From positions 1 to 64,000 of the forward strand of contig NZ_MUBK01000009.1 of the NCBI RefSeq assembly GCF_002127545.1: a stretch of 64,000 nucleotides of DNA, in the 5' to 3' direction. The notes beneath the pieces are model-generated. The model made no database searches. It was not told where the DNA came from and worked only from the letters and a program-made list of their open reading frames with translations. Of this stretch, positions 30,009 to 39,647 are shown piece by piece. Every line of letters begins with the position of its first letter. Positions within the stretch are counted from its first letter, which is position 1. The stretch is from Xenorhabdus beddingii. GTDB taxonomy: Bacteria; Pseudomonadota; Gammaproteobacteria; Enterobacterales; Enterobacteriaceae. The position numbers and the translations under genes were made by a program.

Positions 30009-30035
30009 GCCTGTTGGAAAGCAAGGCCAACAGGC
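30009..30035 (-). terminator. Perfect 9-bp hairpin after the immunity gene
   Basis: GCCTGTTGG and CCAACAGGC are separated by nine bases, 37 bases beyond the immunity stop codon on the minus strand. The following minus-strand bases CTCATTATCC are only weakly T-rich. This is a candidate terminator of the vgrG operon; alternatively it is a recombination-associated palindrome next to the orphan tip. Confidence 0.5.
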
Positions 30036-30071
30036 ATTGTACAAATTTATCTGCAAAATAAGATTAGTAAA

Positions 30072-30539
30072 TCACCAACTTACTTCCGATGTTAGGAAGA
30101 ATGTAACTTCTTTAACATTCTCTTGTAGATCATAATCAAGCTGCATACTTACGGGGACTTCAAAATATATTGTAGAATACATATCTACCCAACCAAAATA
30201 TTTGTTCATGATCATCTGGGGTGAAGTAGATTTTTCTGGTTTTCCAAACTGTTGATGTACCCATTGGCGAGACATTAGAGGCTTTAAAAAAGCGGGTAAT
30301 TTGTTAGGAAACGTATAATTTTTTTTACCATCATCAAGCAATGTTAAAGTAACATTAAATAACGACATATTATCTCGATGAAAAGCTAAATAAACTCCCT
30401 CCTTAGCCATATTCAAAGATACGTAATCATCACCAGAATCACCACTAGGCTTAGTTTTATATGGAATAAAACCGGAGTTCAATATCTCTTTATAAGATAC
30501 ACCCAGATTATTTATTAAAACCTTTACGTCAATTGTCAT
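30072..30539 (-). CDS. DUF6392-family immunity protein
   Basis: A 155-residue soluble protein with no signal or membrane segment. It has the pattern of DUF6392 proteins found beside pyocin-type toxins: [56 protein letters not shown] and a FGWVDMYS segment. The start codon overlaps the effector stop by four bases (ATGA), implying translational coupling, the usual arrangement for a toxin and its cognate inhibitor. The inferred role is binding and neutralising the nuclease-like tip of the upstream effector in the cytosol. Family assignment is from remembered conserved segments; specificity is inferred from position. Confidence 0.8.
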   Translation of the reverse strand: MTIDVKVLINNLGVSYKEILNSGFIPYKTKPSGDSGDDYVSLNMAKEGVYLAFHRDNMSLFNVTLTLLDDGKKNYTFPNKLPAFLKPLMSRQWVHQQFGKPEKSTSPQMIMNKYFGWVDMYSTIYFEVPVSMQLDYDLQENVKEVTFFLTSEVSW

Positions 30540-32416
30540 CTTTTATATAACCCTTTTTCTTCATTAATTTCATGCATTTTAGCACGTGCTTCTTCTAACT
30601 CTTGTTCCGTTGCACCGTACCCCTTCAATGCCGATTTTTCTGCATCAAAATTACTATCCAAGGCCTTACGCAAATCCAATGAATCACGTTCTATCCTAGA
30701 TTTATTTCTTCCACCATAAGTTTCACTAATTTTTCTATGAACATCTGCTGGAATAATTATAGCGGCAACATCCTTTGCTAAATCATCCAGTTGATTAGGT
30801 TTCAAATTAGGATATAAACGTTTTAGATGTAATTTCACTGCTGCAGCGGAAGGCATATGATCGGCATGGTGTCCATTTCTAGGCCTTCCTATAAAATTGC
30901 GATATACATCCACCTCTAAAAACTTGGTCGGTGACTTACTCAAATAAACATAAAGCGCCGGAATATTGGAAACCGGGAAGATCAGAATATAATCGCGAAA
31001 ATCCTTCTCCTCCGGTATCGGAGTGCCCAATACTGTCGGCCCATGATCCTTCGCATCCGGTCTCGGTGTTGATGTGCTATTCCCACCTATTTCATCGGGA
31101 TCTTGCTGGGGGTTAATATATGCCCCGTCCCGCCAGTCCCCCTGATCCGGTATCGGCAACCCCGGAGTCTGGGTCGCAATCTTCGGATCAAGCACCGCCA
31201 CTTTGGTGTTGACCGCCGAATTTTGCTGCGCGTAGTTATCTATATTGTGTCGTGATAATTCACCGGCCAGTGACCAGATCAATGTCGGTGACGTTGCATC
31301 ATCCTCCCAAAATTCATACCGGTTTAATGACTTATTGTGTTGCACATGACGCACTTTAGTCTGTTCCAGCCCACTTTCTTTACCGGTGTGGTATCCGACC
31401 GCCGTGAGTTGCCCTGTCTGGGGATTTTCCACAAAATGGTAACGCACGCGGGTCGGAGCGGTGCCCTTTTTGTCCGCGATTTTCTTCAGGATATCGTGAG
31501 TCAGAAAATCCTCATCACTGCCATTCCAGACATTACGTATCATCATCCCTAACGTGATGGCAGACAGGCTCGCGAGCTGATAATCGCGGGTCAGCACATT
31601 TTTTATTTCATCCAGCGTCTTCTGCTCACTTTGCGAGAGCACAGGACGTGTTTCTCCCATCTCCCCAGTATTCCTGCCGGTTGAAGCAGCGGTGCTGTCC
31701 GTTATACCCGTGCCGTTGCCCGTAACCGGTGGCGGCGGGAGTGGAACAGGTAGGGCAAACGCCTGTGCCGAAGGAACGACCTGATCCGACAACCAGACAA
31801 TAGGGACGAGATACCACGGCGTAGATTTCTCCGATGCGGGCTGAGTCGCTGGCACCGGCTGGAAGACCTGCATCTGACCAAAATGGGTATGCGGTTCGGT
31901 ATCCGTCCCGGCATCCGTACAGCCCGCAGGTTGCAGGCAGGATTTGGCAAATACCGGCTTCGCAATACGTTCAACGGCTATCACATGCCGGCGGTTATGT
32001 GCGGGCATCACCGTTACACCCGGATAGTTGGCGTCCGCGTAATATCTTGTTTGCAAGGCGGCTTCTGTCCAGCCTTCGAGCTTCGGCAGGCCATCACTGA
32101 GAGCGCCCGGCATAATCGCGGGTGACGAACCCGGCATTTTTTCGGTTGCCACGGCCTTAACCGTGGATTTCTCAACCAACTGGTCTGCCAGTTTCTGCGC
32201 ATCCACATGCAGGGTCATCGGCAGTGACGATAAGTTTTCTTCCCGCAGTATTCCCTGACCATCCGTCACGCCATGGGCATGGATAACCCCATCCCGGCTT
32301 TTCAGGTGATAGGGAATACCGATTAATGGCTTGCCCTGATTGTCCAATAACTGAAATTCCAGCCAGTGTCTGAATTTATTGCAGGGCACACAATCTAATC
32401 TTCCGGTGTCACTCAT
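30536..32416 (-). CDS. Type VI-associated effector with pyocin-S domain and putative nuclease tip
   Basis: The protein has 626 residues. Residues 1-50 ([20 protein letters not shown]) form a small N-terminal module with a GVTDGQG turn, of the kind seen in effectors loaded by DUF4123 adaptors. A Pro-rich linker near 225-245 is followed by a pyocin-S-type domain (about 265-490) ending [18 protein letters not shown]. The C-terminal 134 residues (about 493-626) are a distinct toxin tip with GHHADHMPS near 513-521 and a conserved-looking [16 protein letters not shown]. The His-Asp-His cluster suggests an HNH-like metal-dependent nuclease, but I do not recognise the exact family. It follows vgrG and the adaptor gene at a 20-base gap and overlaps the immunity gene. 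The middle domain recurs in the orphan tip at 29484-29951. Confidence 0.82.
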   Translation of the reverse strand: MSDTGRLDCVPCNKFRHWLEFQLLDNQGKPLIGIPYHLKSRDGVIHAHGVTDGQGILREENLSSLPMTLHVDAQKLADQLVEKSTVKAVATEKMPGSSPAIMPGALSDGLPKLEGWTEAALQTRYYADANYPGVTVMPAHNRRHVIAVERIAKPVFAKSCLQPAGCTDAGTDTEPHTHFGQMQVFQPVPATQPASEKSTPWYLVPIVWLSDQVVPSAQAFALPVPLPPPPVTGNGTGITDSTAASTGRNTGEMGETRPVLSQSEQKTLDEIKNVLTRDYQLASLSAITLGMMIRNVWNGSDEDFLTHDILKKIADKKGTAPTRVRYHFVENPQTGQLTAVGYHTGKESGLEQTKVRHVQHNKSLNRYEFWEDDATSPTLIWSLAGELSRHNIDNYAQQNSAVNTKVAVLDPKIATQTPGLPIPDQGDWRDGAYINPQQDPDEIGGNSTSTPRPDAKDHGPTVLGTPIPEEKDFRDYILIFPVSNIPALYVYLSKSPTKFLEVDVYRNFIGRPRNGHHADHMPSAAAVKLHLKRLYPNLKPNQLDDLAKDVAAIIIPADVHRKISETYGGRNKSRIERDSLDLRKALDSNFDAEKSALKGYGATEQELEEARAKMHEINEEKGLYKR

Positions 32417-32436
32417 TAGATTAAATCCTTTTTTGA

Positions 32437-33207
32437 TTAAGTACGTTGCGCATCAATACCGTTATCTGCCAGAAAATCATGGATGGTCAGAATCTGTAAA
32501 CGTGAACCCCGTTGGCGGTGCTGGCGCAGCCAGGTTTCAAGGTCGCGGATCAAAGTCCCTTCGGGGGTATCCAGTTTCAGTGCCCGTTCGCCCTGCGCTT
32601 CCCACAGTTCATGCATCAGCGTTTGGGCAAGGCTTTCCAGCGCCAAATCAGACTGCTCCCACGCCGCAATCAGGTGCGGCTCCAGCACAAAGGGACGTTC
32701 AAGCTGGCTGAACGGGCAGTCGGCCGGACGGCTGAAGACCGTCGGCGCCGGCATATCAATCATCAGTTCAACGACCGGATTGAGCAGGGAAGTCCAGTCC
32801 GTCGGCTGCATCGCAGGCATTAGCACACGGACAATACGGGTATCCATCAGGCGGAAGACCACCTGTTCATCTCGCAGGGTCACGAGCTGGTGGCGTTGCC
32901 AGTGCTCCAATTGCGCCTGCCAGCCTGTGTCGCTGCGGTATGCCCAGCCCCAGCTTTCATCACTGAGAGCCCGGCGATCCAACAAACGCCCAAGGGATGC
33001 CAGACTGTCCGTTTTGGGCTGGATCAGCCACGGTCCCTGTCCCATCAGGTGAGCCAGCGGCGTGCCGCTATACAGAGGAAATGTCTGTTCAACCCAATCG
33101 TTCACGTAGAGGGTGTTGACAGGATTGGGGGTCGCAAGCGGGTTAACCATCAGGTAAACCAGCGGCTTGTCAGGTTCGCCCAGCCAGGTTGTCCAGTTTA
33201 CTTTCAT
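32437..33207 (-). CDS. DUF4123 type VI effector adaptor/chaperone (Tap/TEC-like)
   Basis: A 256-residue cytosolic protein opening [20 protein letters not shown], with [20 protein letters not shown] and a SWGWAYRSD segment, the signature of DUF4123 adaptors that dock an effector onto VgrG. Its start overlaps the vgrG stop by four bases (ATGA), so the two are translationally coupled. The effector gene starts 20 bases downstream. The C-terminal part (about 150-256) is more variable, as expected for the effector-binding lobe. A divergent reading frame on the other strand (32483-33052) is a shadow. Confidence 0.88.
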   Translation of the reverse strand: MKVNWTTWLGEPDKPLVYLMVNPLATPNPVNTLYVNDWVEQTFPLYSGTPLAHLMGQGPWLIQPKTDSLASLGRLLDRRALSDESWGWAYRSDTGWQAQLEHWQRHQLVTLRDEQVVFRLMDTRIVRVLMPAMQPTDWTSLLNPVVELMIDMPAPTVFSRPADCPFSQLERPFVLEPHLIAAWEQSDLALESLAQTLMHELWEAQGERALKLDTPEGTLIRDLETWLRQHRQRGSRLQILTIHDFLADNGIDAQRT

Positions 33208-35222
33208 GACTGACCTCCCTGCGGTGCTTTAATCACCCAGGCCGCACTTTCCTGTGCTTGCAAGGCACAATATTTTTTGATTGGAAATTCCACCTCTGGC
33301 AATGGCTCTACCCCCTCCGGCAGTTGCAGTGCAATGCCACGCCCGCTGCCCCCTGAACCCTGCCCGACATTCATCGGGGACGATAAAATGCCGCCCGGCG
33401 TGACTTTCAGAAAACTGCCGCCCACTTTCAGCGTGATTTCCGACGCGGCTTCCAGCACCACTTTGCCGCCGCTTTTCAGGTGGATTTCCTGTCCGCTGTC
33501 AATCACTGTGGCATCGCCGGTCTGGAGATGCTGGCTGCCGGCTATCCGGTGGGAGACGTCGCCGTCGGTGGTGATTTTGCGCGAACCCGCCACCTGATGG
33601 TGATCATCGGCGAGTATCTCGTGGTAACGATTGTTGTCGATGCGGCTCTTCTGGTCGTGTTGGATATGCCAGTAGGCATCGTTTTCGATGTGCGCCGTGA
33701 AGTCTTTCTGGCCGTGGATATAAACCTCCTCGCTGCCTTTTGCATCCTCAAAGCGCAGTTCGTTAAACCCTTTCCCCTTGTGGGTCTTGGTCTTAAAAGT
33801 GGTGCGGGTCTTGGCTGCCGGCAAATCCAGCGGCGGGCGGTTCAGGTCGTTATAGACACAACCGGTGACGATTGGCCGGTCGATATCGCCGTTGAGGTAG
33901 GAGATAATCACTTCCTGCCCGATACGCGGGATGGCCATAAAGCCAAAGCCGTTGCCGTTCCAGCCCTGAGCCACCCGCACCCAGCACGATGCCCCGTCAT
34001 CCGGTGGGTCATAACGGTTCCAGTGAAAATGCACCTTGATGGCCCCGTTTTTATTGACGAAAATTTCCTCGCCGGCCGGCCCGACCACCATCGCGGTTTC
34101 ATCGCCATCCGCCAGCGGTTTGTAGTGAAACGGCGGGCGCCAGTCGGCAAGACCGTCGATAAAGCTGAAATCGTTGCTGAGTGTGGTGCCCTCTCCGGTA
34201 TCGTGTCCCAGCGCCTGCGGGCAGCGGCCATAATGATGGATGCCGACAATCTGCCAGCGGGCATTGAGCGGGGTGTGGGGATGTTCTTTTATCTCGAAGA
34301 TTTTGCCCGGCATCAGCTTGATGCAGTTGCTGCGCCCGTTGCCGCTTTGCTTCTGGTTATCCAGCGCTTCCTGCCGGTATTTCAGGAACGGTTTGGCGGC
34401 GGCATCTTTCTGGAAACGCCCGTAGCTTTCGAACACGGTGTAGGGAGTCTGGCTGCCGAAATCGCGGAAGCCTTCGCTGCTGTGCATATGGGAGAGGTGA
34501 TAGCGCGGGCTGTCCGGATTGTAGTCTTTATGCAGGCTGCGTTGCGGACTCATGCCGACGCCCAGACTGACCTGATAAATCGTATCCAGCCCGTGAGCGG
34601 TATCCGGTTGCGGGTTGTACTGCAACGGCAGGCCGGCGGTCATGCCCAGATGGCTGTCACTGAAAAACAGCGTCTCATCCTCAAACCAGAAACTCATCCC
34701 CTCTTCGGCGGCCAAGCGGCTGAAAAAGGCGTAGTCAGATTCGCGTTTCTGGGTCACGTATTCCCGATCCTGATGCGGGTCATAGAGCTTCGAATCTGCC
34801 CGTACCCGGTGTTTTTTCAACAACTCACTTAACAGGTCAGGGGCCTTTTTCTGATGGTAAATCCGGCTGTCCTGATTGAGGGTCAGGCGCCAGAGGTAAG
34901 GGCGGACGGTAAAGGCGTACCGGGTCTGGTTGCCGTCGCTGCCAATCCAGTCGGCATGGGAAATGATGCCGGTGATTTTGCGCTGCTCGGTCTCATCGTG
35001 AAAAATTTGCAGTGTCGCTTCCTGCATCAGCAGCGAGGTTAAATCCAGGCTCTGCGGCTTTTTGAACCGGTTATGCGGGCAGACCAGCGTCAGGCTGAGG
35101 GTAAACAGCTCAGACAGTCCTTCCTGAAGGGAGAATTCCCCCACACTGAGAGGGATATCGGGCAGGCCGGCGACTCGGAAAACAAAACGTAACCCGCTTT
35201 GGGCGGGGGGCGGAATGGTCAT
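33204..35222 (-). CDS. vgrG: VgrG type VI secretion spike protein (TssI)
   Basis: At 672 residues it has the usual VgrG length. The N-terminal gp27-like part (about 1-370) includes FTLSLTLVCPHNRFKK and RESDYAFFSRLAAEEGMSFW. The gp5-like OB fold follows (about 384-470; KNGAIKVHFHWNRYDPPDDG, ARIGQEV-type PRIGQEVIISYLNGD and DRPIVTGCVYN), then the beta-helix needle. It trimerises to form the puncturing tip that carries the effector. The ATG at 35222 has an AAGGAG 8 bases upstream. There are no tss structural genes in the window, so this is an auxiliary vgrG island relying on a secretion system elsewhere. A 450-residue open frame on the opposite strand is a codon-bias shadow. Confidence 0.95.
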   Translation of the reverse strand: MTIPPPAQSGLRFVFRVAGLPDIPLSVGEFSLQEGLSELFTLSLTLVCPHNRFKKPQSLDLTSLLMQEATLQIFHDETEQRKITGIISHADWIGSDGNQTRYAFTVRPYLWRLTLNQDSRIYHQKKAPDLLSELLKKHRVRADSKLYDPHQDREYVTQKRESDYAFFSRLAAEEGMSFWFEDETLFFSDSHLGMTAGLPLQYNPQPDTAHGLDTIYQVSLGVGMSPQRSLHKDYNPDSPRYHLSHMHSSEGFRDFGSQTPYTVFESYGRFQKDAAAKPFLKYRQEALDNQKQSGNGRSNCIKLMPGKIFEIKEHPHTPLNARWQIVGIHHYGRCPQALGHDTGEGTTLSNDFSFIDGLADWRPPFHYKPLADGDETAMVVGPAGEEIFVNKNGAIKVHFHWNRYDPPDDGASCWVRVAQGWNGNGFGFMAIPRIGQEVIISYLNGDIDRPIVTGCVYNDLNRPPLDLPAAKTRTTFKTKTHKGKGFNELRFEDAKGSEEVYIHGQKDFTAHIENDAYWHIQHDQKSRIDNNRYHEILADDHHQVAGSRKITTDGDVSHRIAGSQHLQTGDATVIDSGQEIHLKSGGKVVLEAASEITLKVGGSFLKVTPGGILSSPMNVGQGSGGSGRGIALQLPEGVEPLPEVEFPIKKYCALQAQESAAWVIKAPQGGQS

Positions 35223-35834
35223 TGTTGTTGCTCCTTAGTTGTGATGACTTACATTTCCCTGTGTAACCCGTCGACATGCCAGCTCTTGTAGGTACAAAGA
35301 TTCCTTTTTGTTTTTCATTGTGTTTCCTTCCTAATGTGTCGATTGATGATTAATCGGCAATTTATGGATAAAGTTTATATAAATGAAAATCTAACCAGCA
35401 AAGATGGTTTATTGTACATACTTATCAATCACTATTATTAATGTGATTCAATTTTTTGGTGATTTAAGAAAAGTCTGAATGGGTGTATTAGCCGGGATCA
35501 CGGTATTCCAAAACGTTTATTCCCAATCACAGAGTTATCTATGTCCCAGCAGGGCAGGTCAAGTTAATGCTCTTGGCTTTGGCGATAAATTTGATATTAA
35601 CGATGGTCTTATGGATGGTTTTAAGGAAGCTATCGGCGCGGGTAATTTGGCGCTTTGTATCCGGGGAGGGTTATCATTTATCTGGGAGTAGAAAAATATT
35701 TCTTGTTGATCAAATGGGTTCCTATACCCGTCGTCTTTCAAGTTGCAGCTTTGTTGGCTGCACCTTGAAATCCATTGAGCTTAGATTCACCCTATTTTAT
35801 TCCCTGCCATTGACAACACCCCAAAATTAACCAT
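35223..35834. other. Intergenic stretch between vgrG and the permease gene
   Basis: These 612 bases hold the vgrG upstream region (AT-rich, 35330-35470), a doubtful 70-codon open frame at 35479-35691 (plus strand, no convincing ribosome site, no family recognised) and a truncated ERIC-like element at 35723. No confident gene is present. The short frame could be the tail of a decayed gene. Confidence 0.5.
35723..35775 (+). repeat. Truncated or internally deleted ERIC-like element
   Basis: TATACCCGTCGTCTTTCAAG followed by TTGCAGCTTTGTTGGCTGC matches the right third of the ERIC copies at 758 and 45149. The remainder is missing. TTCAAGTTGCAGC and GCTGCACCTTGAA form an imperfect 13-bp hairpin, which could act as a transcript end for the permease operon from the minus strand. 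Confidence 0.7.
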
Positions 35835-37247
35835 TTAATTCTGAATATCTCTCTGCTGTCTATTTTTCCGCATACGCCAAAAAATTTCCAAGATCACAAA
35901 CCACACTGGCGTGCCATATAACGCAACGCGGGTATCATATTCAAATATCATGATCACCACTGTAAAAGCAAAAAATAGCAACGTACACCATGTCATGGGT
36001 ATGCCCATTGGCATTTTATAGGTGGAAACTTTATGCAAGTCAGGGCGTTTTTTGCGGTAAGCCAGATAAGCAAACAGTATCATGCACCAACTGTAAATCA
36101 CCATGATCGCCGCGACGGTGGAAACAATGGTAAATAGTTTCATCACGTTTGGAATGATGAACAACAGGAATACACCGCTTGCCATGCAGATAACAGAAAA
36201 TATCAGGCTAAAAATGGGAACGGCACTGCTTATCGAAAGTTGTCCAAATTTACCATGCGCCAGTTTTTCTGTAGACAGGCCATAAAGCATTCGGGTGCAA
36301 GCGTATAACCCACTGTTTGCCGAGGACATGGCGGAAGTCAGTGCCACAAAGTTAATGACCGCTGCCGCTGCCGGCAATCCGGCCATGGCAAACAACGTCA
36401 CAAAGGGGCTGACTTCCGGTGAAATATGTGACCAGGAGGTCACCGCAATAATGCACATCATCGAGAGGACGTAAAAGATAATGATCCTGATGGGTATGCT
36501 GTTGATGGCTTTCGGTAAGATTTTCTCCGGCTCTTTGGTTTCCGCCGTCACGGTGCCAACCAGTTCAATGCCTGTAAAAGAAAAAATAGCAATCTGAAAA
36601 CCGGCCAAAAATCCAAACAGGCCATTGGGCAGGAATACTTCGGGCTCCGTCAAATGACGTACAGAAGCGGTTACGCCATTGGGTGAAGTCCATCCCACAA
36701 AAACCATGCTGATGCCAACGATAATCAAGGCAACGATGGCCACGACTTTAATCATGGCAAACCAGAATTCGGTTTCACCAAATAACCGTACTGAGCAGAA
36801 GTTACATAAGCACATTAATCCCAGAATAATCAGTGCCGTCAGCCAAAGCGAACTGTCTGGAAACCAATATTGGATATAGCCACCACACACGACAACATCC
36901 GCAATGCAACTGACGACCCAACTCATCCAATAAGTCCAGCCGAGAAAATAGCTGGCTTTGTCTCCAAGATAATCAGCGACAAAATCAGCAAACGTCCGAT
37001 AATCCAATTTGGTGAGCAACAGTTCTCCCATTGCCCGCATGACCATAAAGGCGAAAAAGCCAATCAACAAGTAAGTCAGGATAATTGAAGTCCCTGAAAC
37101 GGCGATGGTTTTCCCCGTTCCCATAAACAAACCCGTTCCGATGGCACCGCCAATGGCAATCAATTGAATATGGCGTTTACCTAATCCACGGTGAAGTTTC
37201 TGCTCACCTGCGGATTGCTCCGCAGGGGTTTTTAGTGCTCCCGTCAT
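35835..37247 (-). CDS. CycA-like amino acid permease (APC family)
   Basis: The protein has 470 residues, the length of Escherichia coli CycA, and shows close similarity throughout: HIQLIAIGGAIGTGLFMGTG (consensus amphipathic APC motif, GGAIGTGLF at 33-41), MRAMGELLL, FWFAMIKVVAIVALIIVG, AGFQIAIFSFTGIELVGT and NSIPIRIIIFYVLSMM. About twelve inner-membrane helices are expected. CycA itself imports D-Ala, D-Ser and Gly, but substrate cannot be fixed from sequence here. The gene starts 34 bases after astE and is probably the last cistron of the ast operon, which would suggest import of an amino acid fed to this catabolic pathway. It could also be an independently expressed CycA paralogue. Confidence 0.85.
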   Translation of the reverse strand: MTGALKTPAEQSAGEQKLHRGLGKRHIQLIAIGGAIGTGLFMGTGKTIAVSGTSIILTYLLIGFFAFMVMRAMGELLLTKLDYRTFADFVADYLGDKASYFLGWTYWMSWVVSCIADVVVCGGYIQYWFPDSSLWLTALIILGLMCLCNFCSVRLFGETEFWFAMIKVVAIVALIIVGISMVFVGWTSPNGVTASVRHLTEPEVFLPNGLFGFLAGFQIAIFSFTGIELVGTVTAETKEPEKILPKAINSIPIRIIIFYVLSMMCIIAVTSWSHISPEVSPFVTLFAMAGLPAAAAVINFVALTSAMSSANSGLYACTRMLYGLSTEKLAHGKFGQLSISSAVPIFSLIFSVICMASGVFLLFIIPNVMKLFTIVSTVAAIMVIYSWCMILFAYLAYRKKRPDLHKVSTYKMPMGIPMTWCTLLFFAFTVVIMIFEYDTRVALYGTPVWFVILEIFWRMRKNRQQRDIQN

Positions 37248-37281
37248 TAATAGCCTCCGGCTCTGTTTTTATATGAATTGA

Positions 37282-38268
37282 TTATGTTAATTGCGCCAGC
37301 AATAGACCTGCCCGCAACCCAATGGCAACCTGCGCATTGGGAAACAAAATAAAGTTTGCAGGGGATAGGATTTTCCAGGATTGATTCTGCTGACTGGCGA
37401 TGTCGAAACCGTCCGGCAGTTCAGTAAAGTTTTTGGTATCTTCTGGAATATTGAGCTGAAAACTGTCGTGCTGTTTGATAATGGCATCAACCACACGATA
37501 GCGTTTGAACACGCGCTTATTTCGCCTGATTGAAAATGAACCGGCCACTAAATCCTGCAAGGCGGTCGCAATATTGCTGAACCTGGTCAGATCGTTCTGC
37601 CCGAAAGGCAGCGCCTTGCCGATTTCCAATGTGCAACTGTCTGCATTGAAATATTCGCTGGTAAAGTGGCTGAACGTGCCGCCCGCCGAGTTATGAAAGA
37701 CCAGGGCGTCGATATCACTGTCTTCCAGCCACTGTAAAAAGTCAGCCGCATATCCGCGCGTTTGATACGGCAACAGGGCAAACTGTTCATGACAAGATCC
37801 CCTAATCGCAGTATGCAGATCCAGATGCCGGTATTTGTTTGAATCCATCACCGCCGGCTCACTAAAAAATTGGCGGATAATGGATTCCAGCTCTATCGCG
37901 CGGTTCGTTTCATTCCCCGGCGGAAAATTTTGCTGGCGGCCACCGAACATGCGATTGAGATCGTTATCGATATAGCGTTGCCCGGTACGCATGGCGGGCA
38001 AATTGCCGAAAATCAACAGGAGGTTATGCCGTAACGGCAGGCTTCCCTGCGCCAGTTGTGACAATAACTGGAGCACGATTTCCACCGGCGCTGTTTCATT
38101 ACCATGTATTCCTGCTGAGATAATCAGCGTATCGAGTTTTTTCTCTTGTGGCAGCTCTTGTGGCAATAATTGCAATACGCCTTCCGCCAACCATGAAGCC
38201 TTTAGGGCGGGCGGAAAAGGCAAGGAATCCTCAAGTTTGTTTTCAAGCAATAAAGTCAATAAATCCAT
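37282..38268 (-). CDS. astE: Succinylglutamate desuccinylase
   Basis: AstE (328 residues) removes succinate from N2-succinylglutamate, the last step of the AST arginine pathway, giving glutamate. It belongs to the zinc carboxypeptidase-like M14 group: SAGIHGNETAP supplies His55 and Glu58, HLDLHTA supplies His152, and the TLEIGKA segment carries the catalytic Glu near 215. It begins 12 bases after astB and is followed by the permease gene, so it is clearly part of one transcription unit. Length and motifs are complete. Confidence 0.95.
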   Translation of the reverse strand: MDLLTLLLENKLEDSLPFPPALKASWLAEGVLQLLPQELPQEKKLDTLIISAGIHGNETAPVEIVLQLLSQLAQGSLPLRHNLLLIFGNLPAMRTGQRYIDNDLNRMFGGRQQNFPPGNETNRAIELESIIRQFFSEPAVMDSNKYRHLDLHTAIRGSCHEQFALLPYQTRGYAADFLQWLEDSDIDALVFHNSAGGTFSHFTSEYFNADSCTLEIGKALPFGQNDLTRFSNIATALQDLVAGSFSIRRNKRVFKRYRVVDAIIKQHDSFQLNIPEDTKNFTELPDGFDIASQQNQSWKILSPANFILFPNAQVAIGLRAGLLLAQLT

Positions 38269-38280
38269 CGTCTCTCCTGA

Positions 38281-39624
38281 TTAACGCTGAAATTCATAGA
38301 TCGAACCGAGCTTGAGAATTTGGGTCAGTTCATCAAGGGCAACATAAACTTCATTCAACAGTTGGGGATCAGCCAGATCAGCCGCATACAATGAATCTCG
38401 ATAATGGCGTTCTACCCAGGTCGCCAGCCGCTGATGCAACGCCGGTGTCATCAGGGTTGCCGGGTTCACCGCCGCCAACTCTTTTTCGTTCAGAACGACG
38501 CGAAGACGCAGACAGGCCGGCCCTCCACCATTGCGCATACTTTCGCGCAAATCAAAAAAGTGGAGTTTATTGATGGGAGAGTCACCCTCAGCCATCAATG
38601 CTTGCAGATAAGCCGAGACGTTGGGATGATTACGACACTCTTGCGGGAGAACCAGCATCATGTTGCCATCAGGCTGGCTCAACAACTGGCTGTTAAAAAG
38701 ATAAGATTCGACCGCGTCCCGAAGGGTGACCTGTTCTGTCGGCACTTCAACCGTAATCAATGATTGCCCCAGCCGCGCCATTTTTTCCCTGAGTTCGGCC
38801 AATACGGCTTGCGAGTTCAAGAAAGCCTGCTGGTGATGGAAAAGCACATTTCGGTTACTGACCGCGATGACGTCGTTGTGGAACACGCCACTATCAATGG
38901 CAACCGGATTTTGTTGGGCAAATACGGTTCTCGTTTCCTCAAGTTGATGCAGGCGAGCCACTGCCTGGCTCGCTTCCAGCGTTTGCCGGGCAGGATAGCG
39001 CGTGGGCGCGGTATCTTCTTGCCATGCCTTACGGCCATAAACAAATAACTGTACCCCGGCTTCGCCATATTCACCGCAAAAACGGTTATGATTCGCCGCG
39101 CCCTCATCTCCCCAATCCGCGTGTTGTGGCAAAGGGTCATGGTGAACAAAGTGGTTTGGATCAGAAAAAGTGGCCTTTAACGCCCGTGAAGTGGTCACAC
39201 TTTCCAGAGAACGGTGTAACTTATTGTTTAAGTTGGCAACCGTGAAATGAACGCGCTGATCCGCACTGTCCGCCGACGGGGAAACCGTTGCCGCATTCGC
39301 TGTCCACATGGAAGAGGCCGAACTCAGATGGGACAACAATAACGGTGAGTAGCGGGCAACTTGGTTTAATACCTGCTCATCACTGCCCGTAAATCCCAGT
39401 TGACGCAATGCCGGTAGATTGGGGCGCTGTTGCGGAGGCAACACCCCCTGCACCAACCCCATCTCAGACAAGGCTTTCATTTTCATCAATCCTTGAAGTG
39501 CGGCTTTGCGGGGATTGGATTCTTGCCCCCGATGGTTCATGGAAGCCTCATTACCTGTTGATAGCCCAGCGTAATGGTGGGTCATGCCCACCAAACCATC
39601 AAAATTTGCTTCAATTCCCGACAT
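38281..39624 (-). CDS. astB: N-succinylarginine dihydrolase
   Basis: AstB hydrolyses N2-succinylarginine to succinylornithine, two ammonia and CO2, the second AST step. The frame is open from a Met at 39639, but the ATG at 39624 ([20 protein letters not shown]) has GAGGTGATT directly upstream and gives 447 residues, the exact length of the Escherichia coli enzyme. Conserved family features include [33 protein letters not shown], the HNDVIAVSN histidine segment and [13 protein letters not shown] with the probable catalytic cysteine. It lies 23 bases after astD. Confidence 0.95.
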   Translation of the reverse strand: MSGIEANFDGLVGMTHHYAGLSTGNEASMNHRGQESNPRKAALQGLMKMKALSEMGLVQGVLPPQQRPNLPALRQLGFTGSDEQVLNQVARYSPLLLSHLSSASSMWTANAATVSPSADSADQRVHFTVANLNNKLHRSLESVTTSRALKATFSDPNHFVHHDPLPQHADWGDEGAANHNRFCGEYGEAGVQLFVYGRKAWQEDTAPTRYPARQTLEASQAVARLHQLEETRTVFAQQNPVAIDSGVFHNDVIAVSNRNVLFHHQQAFLNSQAVLAELREKMARLGQSLITVEVPTEQVTLRDAVESYLFNSQLLSQPDGNMMLVLPQECRNHPNVSAYLQALMAEGDSPINKLHFFDLRESMRNGGGPACLRLRVVLNEKELAAVNPATLMTPALHQRLATWVERHYRDSLYAADLADPQLLNEVYVALDELTQILKLGSIYEFQR

Positions 39625-39647
39625 AATCACCTCTAACATCCTATCTA

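Noticed and set aside
33480-34832. 450-codon open frame on the plus strand opposite vgrG
   Set aside because: It lies entirely antisense to well-conserved VgrG sequence and has no recognisable domain or ribosome site.
35479-35691. 70-codon open frame between vgrG and the permease
   Set aside because: No ribosome site or family match was seen; it may be a relic but cannot be supported as a gene.
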